Assembly: GCF_007049795.1 (NCBI RefSeq)
Contig: NZ_SCFY01000015.1
Span: 1-64,000, forward strand
Origin: Ectopseudomonas mendocina
GTDB lineage: Bacteria; Pseudomonadota; Gammaproteobacteria; Pseudomonadales; Pseudomonadaceae
DNA length: 64,000 bases
Reading direction: 5' to 3'
A program made the position numbers and the translations under genes. Of this stretch, positions 57,019-64,000 are shown one piece after another. How positions within the stretch are numbered: the stretch's first letter is position 1; the number at the start of each line of letters is the position of its first letter. The notes under the pieces were generated by a model. That model searched no databases. It was not told the origin of the DNA and worked only from the letters and a program-made list of their open reading frames with translations.

Positions 57019-57288
57019 TTAATCGATGATGTCGCCGTGCAGCAGGTGTTTGCCCACCGCAACCGTACCAACGAAGCCCATCACTGCGATCAGCAGTGCG
57101 GCTTCGAAGAACAGGTCCGACGCCAGCCAGATGCCGAACAGCACGATCAGCGCCAGCGCGTTGATGTACAGGGTATCCAGGGCCAGGACGCGGTCGACCA
57201 CGCTCGGCCCTTCGACCAGACGCGCGACATTGAGCAACATGGCCAGCGTGAGGATGCCCATGCACAGAAAGACTACGTTCTCGAGCAT
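57019..57288 (-). CDS. shaF: Na+/H+ antiporter subunit F (MnhF/ShaF)
   Basis: The 89-residue protein has three membrane helices and the MnhF core VARLVEGPSVVDRVLALDTLYINA. It overlaps subunit E by 16 bases and precedes subunit G by 13. Confidence 0.93.
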   Translation of the reverse strand: MLENVVFLCMGILTLAMLLNVARLVEGPSVVDRVLALDTLYINALALIVLFGIWLASDLFFEAALLIAVMGFVGTVAVGKHLLHGDIID

Positions 57289-57770
57289 TCGAAAATCTCC
57301 AGCAGCGGCTTTTCGTAGCGACTCTTGACCTCGGCGATCAGCTCGTCGCGATCCGGCACGTTGAGCCCGTGCAGCAGCAGTGTCTTGTGGTCAGAGCTGA
57401 GACCGGCAGAGACGGTGCCGGGCGTCAGCGAGATGATGCAGGCCAGGGCCGACAGGACGAACTCGTCCTCTATCTCCACCGGTACCTCGACGAATGCCGG
57501 TTCAAGACGCGATTTCGGTCCGAGCACCAGCTTAACCACCTGCAGGTTGGCCACCACGATGTCGTAGAACACCTTGCCAATGAACAGCAGCAGACCCAGG
57601 GGCTTGCGCACTTTCGGCACGGTCAGCAGGAAATCGCCGCACAGGTGCACGATCGACCAACCCAGAAACAGCCCGAGCAGGATATGCCCCAGGTTGAGGG
57701 TGTTGACCAGCAGCAGCCAGAGCACTGTCAGCACCAGCATCATCCGCGGGTGGGGGAACAAACGCCTCAT
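57273..57770 (-). CDS. shaE: Na+/H+ antiporter subunit E (MnhE/ShaE)
   Basis: The 165-residue protein has N-terminal membrane helices and a soluble C-terminal part with the MnhE motif SLTPGTVSAGLSSDHKTLLLHGL. Its start overlaps the end of subunit D by four bases (ATGA). Confidence 0.93.
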   Translation of the reverse strand: MRRLFPHPRMMLVLTVLWLLLVNTLNLGHILLGLFLGWSIVHLCGDFLLTVPKVRKPLGLLLFIGKVFYDIVVANLQVVKLVLGPKSRLEPAFVEVPVEIEDEFVLSALACIISLTPGTVSAGLSSDHKTLLLHGLNVPDRDELIAEVKSRYEKPLLEIFECSRT

Positions 57771-59278
57771 GCCGCACCTCCGGCAATGATCGACAGATAG
57801 GGTTGCAGATCGAGCAACTGCGCGGCGGCAGCCTCCAGATACGCCATTATCGGGGCAGCAGCGATCAGCAGTAGCGGGCTGGCCAGCAACAGGCCCAACG
57901 CCGCCAGCAGGCTGATACGATCAGCCGGCTCGGCTTTCGACGGCGACGCATCCGCGCCATGGCCCAGCCAGAACAGGCTGGTACCGGCGCGGCTCAGCGC
58001 CACCAAGGTCAACAGACCGCCAATCAGAATCACCGGCCACAGGCTCCAGGCCTGCCAGCCTGGCTCGGCCGCGCGTAGCAGCAGCATCTTGCCGAGGAAA
58101 CCAGAGAACGGCGGCAACCCGGCCACGGAGATGGAGGCAAAGAAGAACATGCAACCCAGCACCAACGGCTGACGCAGCACACGCTCCTGCTGCAGATCGC
58201 CACCGGCGCTGTCACGCTGGGCGACCACCAGGCCGGCCAGCAGGAACAAAGCACCGCTGATCAGCGTGCTATGCACCATGTAATAAAGCGCAGCACTCAA
58301 TGCCGCGACGTTACCCATGGCGAAGCCAGCCATCAGCGTGCCCACCGAGACCACCACCAGATACGCCAGCAACGCCTGCAACTGTCGCGCACCCAGAGCA
58401 CCAATCACACCGAAGGCAATGGTCGGCAGCGCCATCCACCAGAGCAGCTCATGGCCTAGGTTGGCCAGCGGCCCAGCCTCTTCGCCGAACACTAGGGTGA
58501 ACACGCGGACGATGGCGTAGAAGCCAACCTTGGTCATGATCGCGAACAACGCCGCCACCGAAGCGGGCGCCGCGGCATAGGCGCGTGGCAGCCAGAAACA
58601 CAACGGCAGCACGGCAGCCTTGAGGCCGAAGACGATCAGCAACAGGTAGGCCGCGGCCTTGATCAACGGTGCATCGGCGACATCGGCGCTGGCTACGCGC
58701 GCTGCCAGGTCCGGCATGTTCAGGGTGCCGGTCAGGCCGTACAACAGGCTGACGCCGATCAGGAAGAACGACGAGCCCAGCAGGTTGAGCACTACGTAAT
58801 GCACGCCGGCCTTGACCTGATTGGCACGGTTGCCATGCAGCAGCAGCGCGTAGGACGAGATCAGCAGGATCTCGAAGAACACGAACAGGTTGAACAGGTC
58901 GGCGGTCAGGAACGCACCATTGATGCCCAGCAACTGGAACTGGAACAGCGCATGGAAGTTCGGCCCACGCTCATCATCGCCACGGCAGGCGTAGACCAGG
59001 GCAAAGCAAGCCAGCAATGAGGTGAGCAACAACAGCGCAGCGTTGAAACGGTCGAGCAGCAGCATGATGCCGAACGGCGCCACCCAGTTGCCCAACGCAT
59101 AAACCTGCAACTGCCCCGCACCAGCTAGCAGTACCAGATACAGACACACCGGCAGCAGCGCCAGGCAGCCGATCAGGGAAATACCCCGCTTCACCTCACG
59201 CGCCCAGCCGTGGCCGACCAGCAACAACGCGCCAAAAAACATCGGCAGCAGAATGGGGAGGATGATGGCGTGACTCAT
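57767..59278 (-). CDS. shaD: Na+/H+ antiporter subunit D (MnhD/ShaD)
   Basis: The 503-residue membrane protein of the NuoM/NuoN (proton-pumping complex I) fold has about fourteen helices, with conserved charged positions in FFEILLISSYALLLHG and FGLKAAVLPLCFWLPRAYAAAP. It probably forms one ion path of the complex. It overlaps subunit C by four bases. Confidence 0.95.
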   Translation of the reverse strand: MSHAIILPILLPMFFGALLLVGHGWAREVKRGISLIGCLALLPVCLYLVLLAGAGQLQVYALGNWVAPFGIMLLLDRFNAALLLLTSLLACFALVYACRGDDERGPNFHALFQFQLLGINGAFLTADLFNLFVFFEILLISSYALLLHGNRANQVKAGVHYVVLNLLGSSFFLIGVSLLYGLTGTLNMPDLAARVASADVADAPLIKAAAYLLLIVFGLKAAVLPLCFWLPRAYAAAPASVAALFAIMTKVGFYAIVRVFTLVFGEEAGPLANLGHELLWWMALPTIAFGVIGALGARQLQALLAYLVVVSVGTLMAGFAMGNVAALSAALYYMVHSTLISGALFLLAGLVVAQRDSAGGDLQQERVLRQPLVLGCMFFFASISVAGLPPFSGFLGKMLLLRAAEPGWQAWSLWPVILIGGLLTLVALSRAGTSLFWLGHGADASPSKAEPADRISLLAALGLLLASPLLLIAAAPIMAYLEAAAAQLLDLQPYLSIIAGGAA

Positions 59279-59604
59279 GCGCGCGGCTCCTCGCCATCGA
59301 CGTGATCGGTTTTCAGCTCACCCATGCCACGTAGGGCCAGCACCACGACGAACGCAGTCATGGCGAAGCCAATGACGATGGCGGTCAGTACCAGCGCCTG
59401 TGGCAACGGATCACCATACTCGGCGCTCTTGCCGATCACCGCCGGCACGCCCGTGCCGAGCCGGCCCATGGCGAAGATGAACAGATTGACCGCATAGGAA
59501 ATCAGGGTCAGCCCCATCACCACCGGAAAAATGCGCGCCCGCAGCAGCAGGTAGACGCCGCTGGCAGCCAACACCCCGAGGGTAATTGCGAATACTGCCT
59601 CCAT
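59275..59604 (-). CDS. shaC: Na+/H+ antiporter subunit C (MnhC/ShaC)
   Basis: The 109-residue NuoK-like protein has three helices and the MnhC segment DPLPQALVLTAIVIGFAMTA. ATG 59604 is one base beyond the end of subunit A; its perfect AAGGAGGT lies inside the end of that gene. Extension to 59643 is therefore unlikely. Confidence 0.94.
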   Translation of the reverse strand: MEAVFAITLGVLAASGVYLLLRARIFPVVMGLTLISYAVNLFIFAMGRLGTGVPAVIGKSAEYGDPLPQALVLTAIVIGFAMTAFVVVLALRGMGELKTDHVDGEEPRA

Positions 59605-59605
59605 A

Positions 59606-62398
59606 TCAGATGACCTCCTTGCACGACTCGTCCTGACTGACATGGCCGATATTGGAAAGGATCAGCAGGGTGGCGCCGACAACGGCCAGATACACCCCAA
59701 GATCGAAGAGGATCGCGGTGGCCAGTTCGATTTCGCCAATCAGCGGAATATGGAAATGGCCAAATGCCGAAGTCAGGAACGGCGAGCCGAAGAGCCAACT
59801 ACCCAGACCAGTCAACCCGGCGATCAGCACGCCCCAGCCGGCGGTGGCGTGATAACTGAATTTCAGGCGTTCCTGAGTCCAGGTCACACCATGGGAGATG
59901 TACTGCAGAATCAGCGCCACCGAGGTGATCAGGCCGGCGATGAAGCCGCCGCCCGGCAGGTTGTGCCCGCGCAGGAAGATGAACGCCGAAATCAGCAGCG
60001 CCATCGGCAGCATGGCCCGCGCCAGGTTATCGAGGATCATCGGATGCGCGTCGTTCGACCACGGACGACCGTTCTTGTCATGTGTCGGATGCGGCAGGTG
60101 CAGGCCATGCAGCAGCGCGTAGATACCGATGGCAGCAATCGCCAGCACGGTGATCTCACCCAGAGTATCGAAGCCGCGGAAGTCCACCAGGATCACATTG
60201 ACCACATTGGTGCCACCACCGCCGGAGACGCTGTTCTCGAGAAAGAACGACGAAATGCTATGATAGGGACGGGTCAGCACCGCATAGGTCAGCATCGCCA
60301 CCATGGTGCCGCTGCCCAACGCCAGGGTCAGATCACGCAGACCACGCAGGCTGCTCGACTCCGCCGGGGTACGGTCGGTCATGAAGTACAGGGTGAGAAT
60401 CAGCAGGATGATGGTCACCACCTCTACCGACAACTGGGTCAGCGCCAGATCCGGCGCCGAGAAACGGGCGAAGGCCAATGCCACCATCAGGCCGGCAGCG
60501 CTGAGGATCATCAGCGCCACCAGGCGACGACGATGGAAGACCACGGTGAGTACGGCGGTGACCATCAGAATCAGCATGCCGGTGACGGTCATCGGATCGA
60601 GCGGGGTCATCGGCACGCTACCGGCCAACTGCTCGAGCGGCGACAGCGCGATGATCACCAGAGTCAGGGCACTGCCCAGCATCCAGGCCAGATAGCGCTG
60701 CTGCGAGCCGCTTTCCAGCAGCACGGTGATGCGCACGGACAGGCGCGTCATGTAACGCACCACCTGATCGAAGGCATCCTTGGCATCCAGGTTGGGCAGC
60801 CCCTCGTACCAGCGGAACAGCGGTTTGCGGCAGGTGTAGACGATGATCCCACCGAACAGCGCAACGAAACTCATCAGCAGCGGCAGGTTGAAGCCGTGCC
60901 AGACCGCCAGGCTGTACTCAGGCAGCTCGCAACCCAGGGTCGAAGCGGCGGCGGCGGCCAACAACGGCGCTACCGTGTAGGCTGGCACGATGCCGACCAG
61001 CAGGCAGAGGAACACCAGCACCTCAACCGGCACTTTCATGTAGCGCGGTGGCTCGTGCGGCGGGTACTTGGGCAGGTCGATCGGCTCGCCGTTGAAGAAT
61101 ACGTCATGGATGAAGCGCAGCGAGTAGGCCACCGAGAACACGCCGGCCAGGGTTGCCGCTGCCGGAATCACCCAATTGAAACCACCCAGCAGGTGCTGGT
61201 GCAGGGTTTCGGTGAAGAACATTTCCTTGCTCAAAAAACCGTTGAGCAGCGGCACGCCAGCCATGGCCGAAGCCGCCACCATCGCCAGCACTGCCGTATG
61301 CGGCATGAACTTCCACAAGCCGTTGATGCGCCGCATGTCGCGGCTACCGGTTTCGTGGTCGATGATGCCCGCCGCCATGAACAGCGAGGCCTTGAAGGTG
61401 GCGTGGTTGATGATGTGGAACACCGCCGCTACCGCAGCCAGGCGGGTATCCAGGCCGAACAGCAGGGTGATCAGGCCCAGGTGGCTGATGGTCGAATAAG
61501 CCAGCAGGCCTTTGAGGTCATGCTGGAACAGCGCCATGCACGCCCCCACCAGCAACGTGGCCAGACCGGTCAGACTGACCATGTAGAACCACCACTCGGA
61601 GCCAGCCAGCGCCGGGTACAGGCGTGCCAGCAGGAATACCCCGGCTTTGACCATGGTCGCCGAGTGCAGATAGGCCGATACCGGCGTCGGCGCCGCCATG
61701 GCGTGCGGCAGCCAGAAGTGGAACGGGAATTGCGCCGATTTGGTGAACACACCCAGCAGCACCAGCACCAGCGCCACCGGATACAACTCGTGCGCGCGAA
61801 TCGCGTAGCCGGCGGCCAGCACCTGCGACAGCTCGAAGCTGCCGGCGATGTGACCGATCAGCAAAATACCGGCGAGCAGCGCCAGACCACCGCCACCGGT
61901 GATTGCCAGCGCCATCCGCGCGCCCTTGCGGGCGTCGGAGCGCGAGCCCCAGAAACCGATCAGCAGGAACGATGACAGGCTGGTCAGCTCCCAGAACATC
62001 AGCATCAGCAGCAGATTTTCCGACAGCACCACACCGAGCATAGCGCCCATGAACAGCAGCAGGAACGCGAAGAAACGTCCCATCGGCTCGGTCTTGGCCA
62101 GGTAATAACGGGCATAGAGGATGACCAGCAGGCCGATGCCGAGAATCAGCAGGGCGAACAGGAAGCCCAGGCCATCGAGGCGCAGGCTAAGGTTCAGGCC
62201 CAGGTGCGGCAGCCACTCCAGTTTGACCCGCAGCACCTCACCAGCGAACACCGCCGATTGGTGGTTGAACAGCAGCACCAGCGCCACCACGGGCGCGAGT
62301 GCCGCAGCCGCAGCACAGGCCGAGCGTCCAAGCCGCTCGGTGAGTACCGGCAGAAATAAACCAAGAAATGGCAAGGCGACAATCAGCGCAAGCGCCAT
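59606..62398 (-). CDS. shaA: Na+/H+ antiporter subunit A with fused subunit B (MnhAB/ShaAB)
   Basis: The 930-residue protein combines subunit A (NuoL-like, about residues 1-780, with [19 protein letters not shown] and [20 protein letters not shown]) and a C-terminal MnhB domain (about 790-920: [29 protein letters not shown]). In Bacillus and others these are separate genes; in Pseudomonas they are fused, and the operon then has six genes. AAGGGG precedes the ATG. It is likely the first gene of the operon, needed for growth with Na+ or at alkaline pH. Confidence 0.96.
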   Translation of the reverse strand: MALALIVALPFLGLFLPVLTERLGRSACAAAAALAPVVALVLLFNHQSAVFAGEVLRVKLEWLPHLGLNLSLRLDGLGFLFALLILGIGLLVILYARYYLAKTEPMGRFFAFLLLFMGAMLGVVLSENLLLMLMFWELTSLSSFLLIGFWGSRSDARKGARMALAITGGGGLALLAGILLIGHIAGSFELSQVLAAGYAIRAHELYPVALVLVLLGVFTKSAQFPFHFWLPHAMAAPTPVSAYLHSATMVKAGVFLLARLYPALAGSEWWFYMVSLTGLATLLVGACMALFQHDLKGLLAYSTISHLGLITLLFGLDTRLAAVAAVFHIINHATFKASLFMAAGIIDHETGSRDMRRINGLWKFMPHTAVLAMVAASAMAGVPLLNGFLSKEMFFTETLHQHLLGGFNWVIPAAATLAGVFSVAYSLRFIHDVFFNGEPIDLPKYPPHEPPRYMKVPVEVLVFLCLLVGIVPAYTVAPLLAAAAASTLGCELPEYSLAVWHGFNLPLLMSFVALFGGIIVYTCRKPLFRWYEGLPNLDAKDAFDQVVRYMTRLSVRITVLLESGSQQRYLAWMLGSALTLVIIALSPLEQLAGSVPMTPLDPMTVTGMLILMVTAVLTVVFHRRRLVALMILSAAGLMVALAFARFSAPDLALTQLSVEVVTIILLILTLYFMTDRTPAESSSLRGLRDLTLALGSGTMVAMLTYAVLTRPYHSISSFFLENSVSGGGGTNVVNVILVDFRGFDTLGEITVLAIAAIGIYALLHGLHLPHPTHDKNGRPWSNDAHPMILDNLARAMLPMALLISAFIFLRGHNLPGGGFIAGLITSVALILQYISHGVTWTQERLKFSYHATAGWGVLIAGLTGLGSWLFGSPFLTSAFGHFHIPLIGEIELATAILFDLGVYLAVVGATLLILSNIGHVSQDESCKEVI

Positions 62399-62701
62399 CG
62401 GAAAAACCCCTTATGCAGGCACGTCAGGTCGTGCGATCCAGCTACGAAAACTGGAGTCACAACTCCCTGACGGTGATATTCCATGCACCACAACGGATCA
62501 GCTAAGTCGTTGTCGGCACAAGCATAACGGCCGATTATCCATAACTATCAACGCAACGTCATGCATTGAATTATCGTTAAACACACTTGGTAACATGCAA
62601 GCGCTGCTGGCAGCCGACCATCACTATAGCGAGGCCACAAAAAATTGCCGCGAGCGTTTTTGTCCGAGCCTGAAGAGTTGCCGTCAGAGATGGCAGACAA
62701 C
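62399..62701 (-). other. Intergenic region and promoter zone upstream of shaA
   Basis: About 300 bases without a gene lie between shaA and the slyB terminator. A possible minus-strand sigma-70 promoter is ATGACG (62562-62557), 17 bases, GATAAT (62539-62534), which would leave a leader of about 130 bases. The match is partial. I see no clear regulator site or riboswitch. Confidence 0.35.
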
Positions 62702-62737
62702 AAAAAGCCGGAGCAACCTAAGTTGCTCCGGCTTTTT
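62702..62737 (-). terminator. Terminator after slyB
   Basis: AAAAAGCCGGAGCAAC and GTTGCTCCGGCTTTTT form a perfect 16-bp stem with a CTAA loop, with A and T runs on each side. It follows the slyB stop by 7 bases and could also stop transcription from the opposite strand. Confidence 0.92.
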
Positions 62738-62744
62738 GTCACGA

Positions 62745-63206
62745 TCAGTGGGTGACGCGGCTGGTACCGTTGACCGTCATGATGCGCACGCGCTCGCCGA
62801 CGCGGAACACTTGGTTCGGCTCGACTTCCTGGACGTAGGCGCGCATGGTGCCGTCGTCCTCACGCACGGTGATCTCAACACCCTGAGTACGGGTCAGACC
62901 TTCTTCAGCAGCGGCGCCCAACAGACCGCCAGCGACGGCACCGACCACAGCCAGGACCGCGCTGCCGCGCCCACCACCGAGGCCACTACCACCGATACCG
63001 CCAACCACAGCACCGGCACCGGCACCGATCGGCGTCTTGGTCCCTTCGATCTTGACCGGGCGCAGCGATTCGATGGTTCCCATGCGTACTGTTTGCACCG
63101 CTCGGGCCTCATCGCGGCTGTAGGTATCGCCAGTCAGGCTGGACTGACAGCCCCCGAGGGCCAACACCGCGGCCAGCGAGGTAATGAGCAGAGTGGGTTT
63201 ACGCAT
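62745..63206 (-). CDS. slyB: Outer-membrane lipoprotein SlyB (glycine-zipper 2TM)
   Basis: The 153-residue lipoprotein has a lipobox LGGC with acylated Cys 20, then a glycine-zipper membrane region (GAGAGAVVGGIGGSGLGGG ... VVGAVAGGLLGAAAEEG) and a small C-terminal domain. SlyB stabilises the outer membrane under stress, often under PhoP control in other bacteria. GGAGG precedes the ATG, and a strong terminator follows. Confidence 0.92.
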   Translation of the reverse strand: MRKPTLLITSLAAVLALGGCQSSLTGDTYSRDEARAVQTVRMGTIESLRPVKIEGTKTPIGAGAGAVVGGIGGSGLGGGRGSAVLAVVGAVAGGLLGAAAEEGLTRTQGVEITVREDDGTMRAYVQEVEPNQVFRVGERVRIMTVNGTSRVTH

Positions 63207-63320
63207 AGCAATTCCTCCAGAGGTATCTCAATCCATTAGACGCCGGGCGAGCGTAACTGTCACGACGGAGCCTGAACAATAGTTATTTCAGACAGATCAG
63301 GTTCAGCGAGGTTCGCCCTA

Positions 63321-64000
63321 TCAGGATCGAGCGAGGCGCCAGAGACGGGCGATATCCGTGGTGCGAGCCTGCAACTCAGCCGCCGCACCGGCCATCGCCT
63401 GCTCCAGGGACAATGGCCCCGGCGCCAGGCTGAATGCAGCTTCGATACCAGCGTCGTACAGCGCCTGATAGTTGTCGCCCAGACTACCGGACAAGGCGAT
63501 GACCGGTACCCCGGCCGCACGCGCCACGCGCGCCACCCCGACCGGGGTCTTGCCATGCAGGGTCTGGGCATCCATACGCCCTTCCCCAGTAATCACCAGA
63601 TCCGCGTTCTCTACTGCTGCAGCGAGACCGGACAGCTCGGCCACCAGCGCGATACCGGGGCGAAAGCTTGCCTTGAGGAAGGCACGCGCAGCGAAGCCGA
63701 GACCGCCCGCCGCGCCCACACCGGGGAACTCGGCGTGGTCCTCGCCCAGCGTCGCCGCCACGATACGGGCGAAATGGCCTAGTGCCGTATCCAGCTCGGC
63801 GACATGCTCAGGCGTCGCCCCCTTCTGCGGACCGAACACCGCAGATGCGCCGCGAGGCCCACACAAGGGATTGTCGACATCAGCAGCGACCTCGATCTGC
63901 ACCTTGAGCAGACGCGCGTCAAGCCCACTCAAATCAAGCTGGTCGAGACCAGCCAAAGCCGCGCCACCCGGCGCTAGCTCGCGCCCCTGGACATCGAGAA
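63321..64000 (-). CDS. Glycerate kinase (GarK/GlxK type), partial
   Basis: The C-terminal 226 residues are present; the N-terminus lies beyond the right edge. The frame has VDNPLCGPRGASAVFGPQKG, FPGVGAAGGLGFAARAFL and DLVITGEGRMDAQTLHGKTP, all conserved in glycerate 2-kinase type I, which phosphorylates glycerate to 2-phosphoglycerate using ATP. A TTG at 63956 is internal, since the frame is open to 64000. Confidence 0.93.
   Translation of the reverse strand, partial: LDVQGRELAPGGAALAGLDQLDLSGLDARLLKVQIEVAADVDNPLCGPRGASAVFGPQKGATPEHVAELDTALGHFARIVAATLGEDHAEFPGVGAAGGLGFAARAFLKASFRPGIALVAELSGLAAAVENADLVITGEGRMDAQTLHGKTPVGVARVARAAGVPVIALSGSLGDNYQALYDAGIEAAFSLAPGPLSLEQAMAGAAAELQARTTDIARLWRLARS

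Noticed and set aside
59642..61975. A 777-residue open frame antisense to shaA
   Set aside because: Its translation is dominated by Gln, His, Arg and Ala in the way expected of antisense shadows; shaA is unambiguous.

Overview
The window is about 64 kb of GC-rich chromosome from a gammaproteobacterium of the genus Pseudomonas in the broad sense. Three things support this. The algU-mucA-mucB-mucC-mucD cluster is followed by lepA-lepB-rnc-era-recO-pdxJ. The fadD1/fadD2 tandem is present. The six-gene Sha/Mnh antiporter cluster with a fused A+B subunit sits next to slyB and a glycerate kinase gene. The composition and the mixture of blocks would fit the P. mendocina/P. oleovorans group, but that placement is inference. 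I see no rRNA, tRNA, CRISPR array, prophage or intact insertion sequence.

Layout. 1-4.7 kb is a small accessory region: an AhpD-like protein, an MFS exporter divergent from a LysR regulator, and a MarR regulator divergent from an EamA exporter with a perfect 18-bp palindrome between them. 4.7-10.1 kb is a lipid block (fadD1, fadD2, an alpha/beta hydrolase and a MaoC hydratase). 10.3-14.05 kb is a cytosine operon, codB - PucR regulator - codA. 14.2-17.3 kb is a FUSC/DUF1656/HlyD efflux operon. 17.4-18.9 kb holds the tiny ccoM gene behind an ANR-type box, a 53-residue basic protein coupled to alkB, and a charged hypothetical protein. 19-26.9 kb holds rapA, a decayed ECF sigma factor gene, a lysoplasmalogenase, a MITE-like element, cmoA-cmoB and a truncated LysR gene.

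26.9-39.8 kb is the conserved core. pdxJ, recO, era, rnc, a DUF4845 gene, lepB and lepA form one minus-strand operon. The envelope-stress operon algU-mucABCD ends at its own terminator, and nadB is divergent from algU. algU has a textbook AlgU-type promoter. mucA looks intact, so nothing here predicts constitutive mucoidy. 39.3-44.2 kb has ygfX-sdhE, ygfZ, an HDOD protein and a periplasmic solute-binding protein.

42.8-50.5 kb is a tricarboxylate uptake system. The sensor kinase and regulator TctE/TctD are divergent from the outer-membrane porin gene opdH and the transporter genes tctC-tctB-tctA, with an AbrB-family membrane gene overlapping tctA. The leader carries spaced direct repeats (candidate TctD sites), a hairpin and A-rich Hfq/Crc-type motifs. 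Together these suggest citrate or aconitate induction combined with carbon catabolite repression. 50.7-56.6 kb is miscellaneous: an RluA-type pseudouridine synthase, a COG3650 lipoprotein, an MFS exporter next to regulator debris, an FAD protein and a GNAT acetyltransferase. 56.7-64 kb is the Na+/H+ antiporter operon, slyB and a glycerate kinase gene cut by the window end.

I did not find a clear, wholly new multi-gene system. The best leads are regulatory or small: the PucR gene embedded between codB and codA, the alkB-coupled basic peptide, Hfq/Crc-type motifs on opdH, tctC and fadD2, the ANR box on orphan ccoM, the MITE placed just upstream of cmoA, and two sites with LysR-gene debris.
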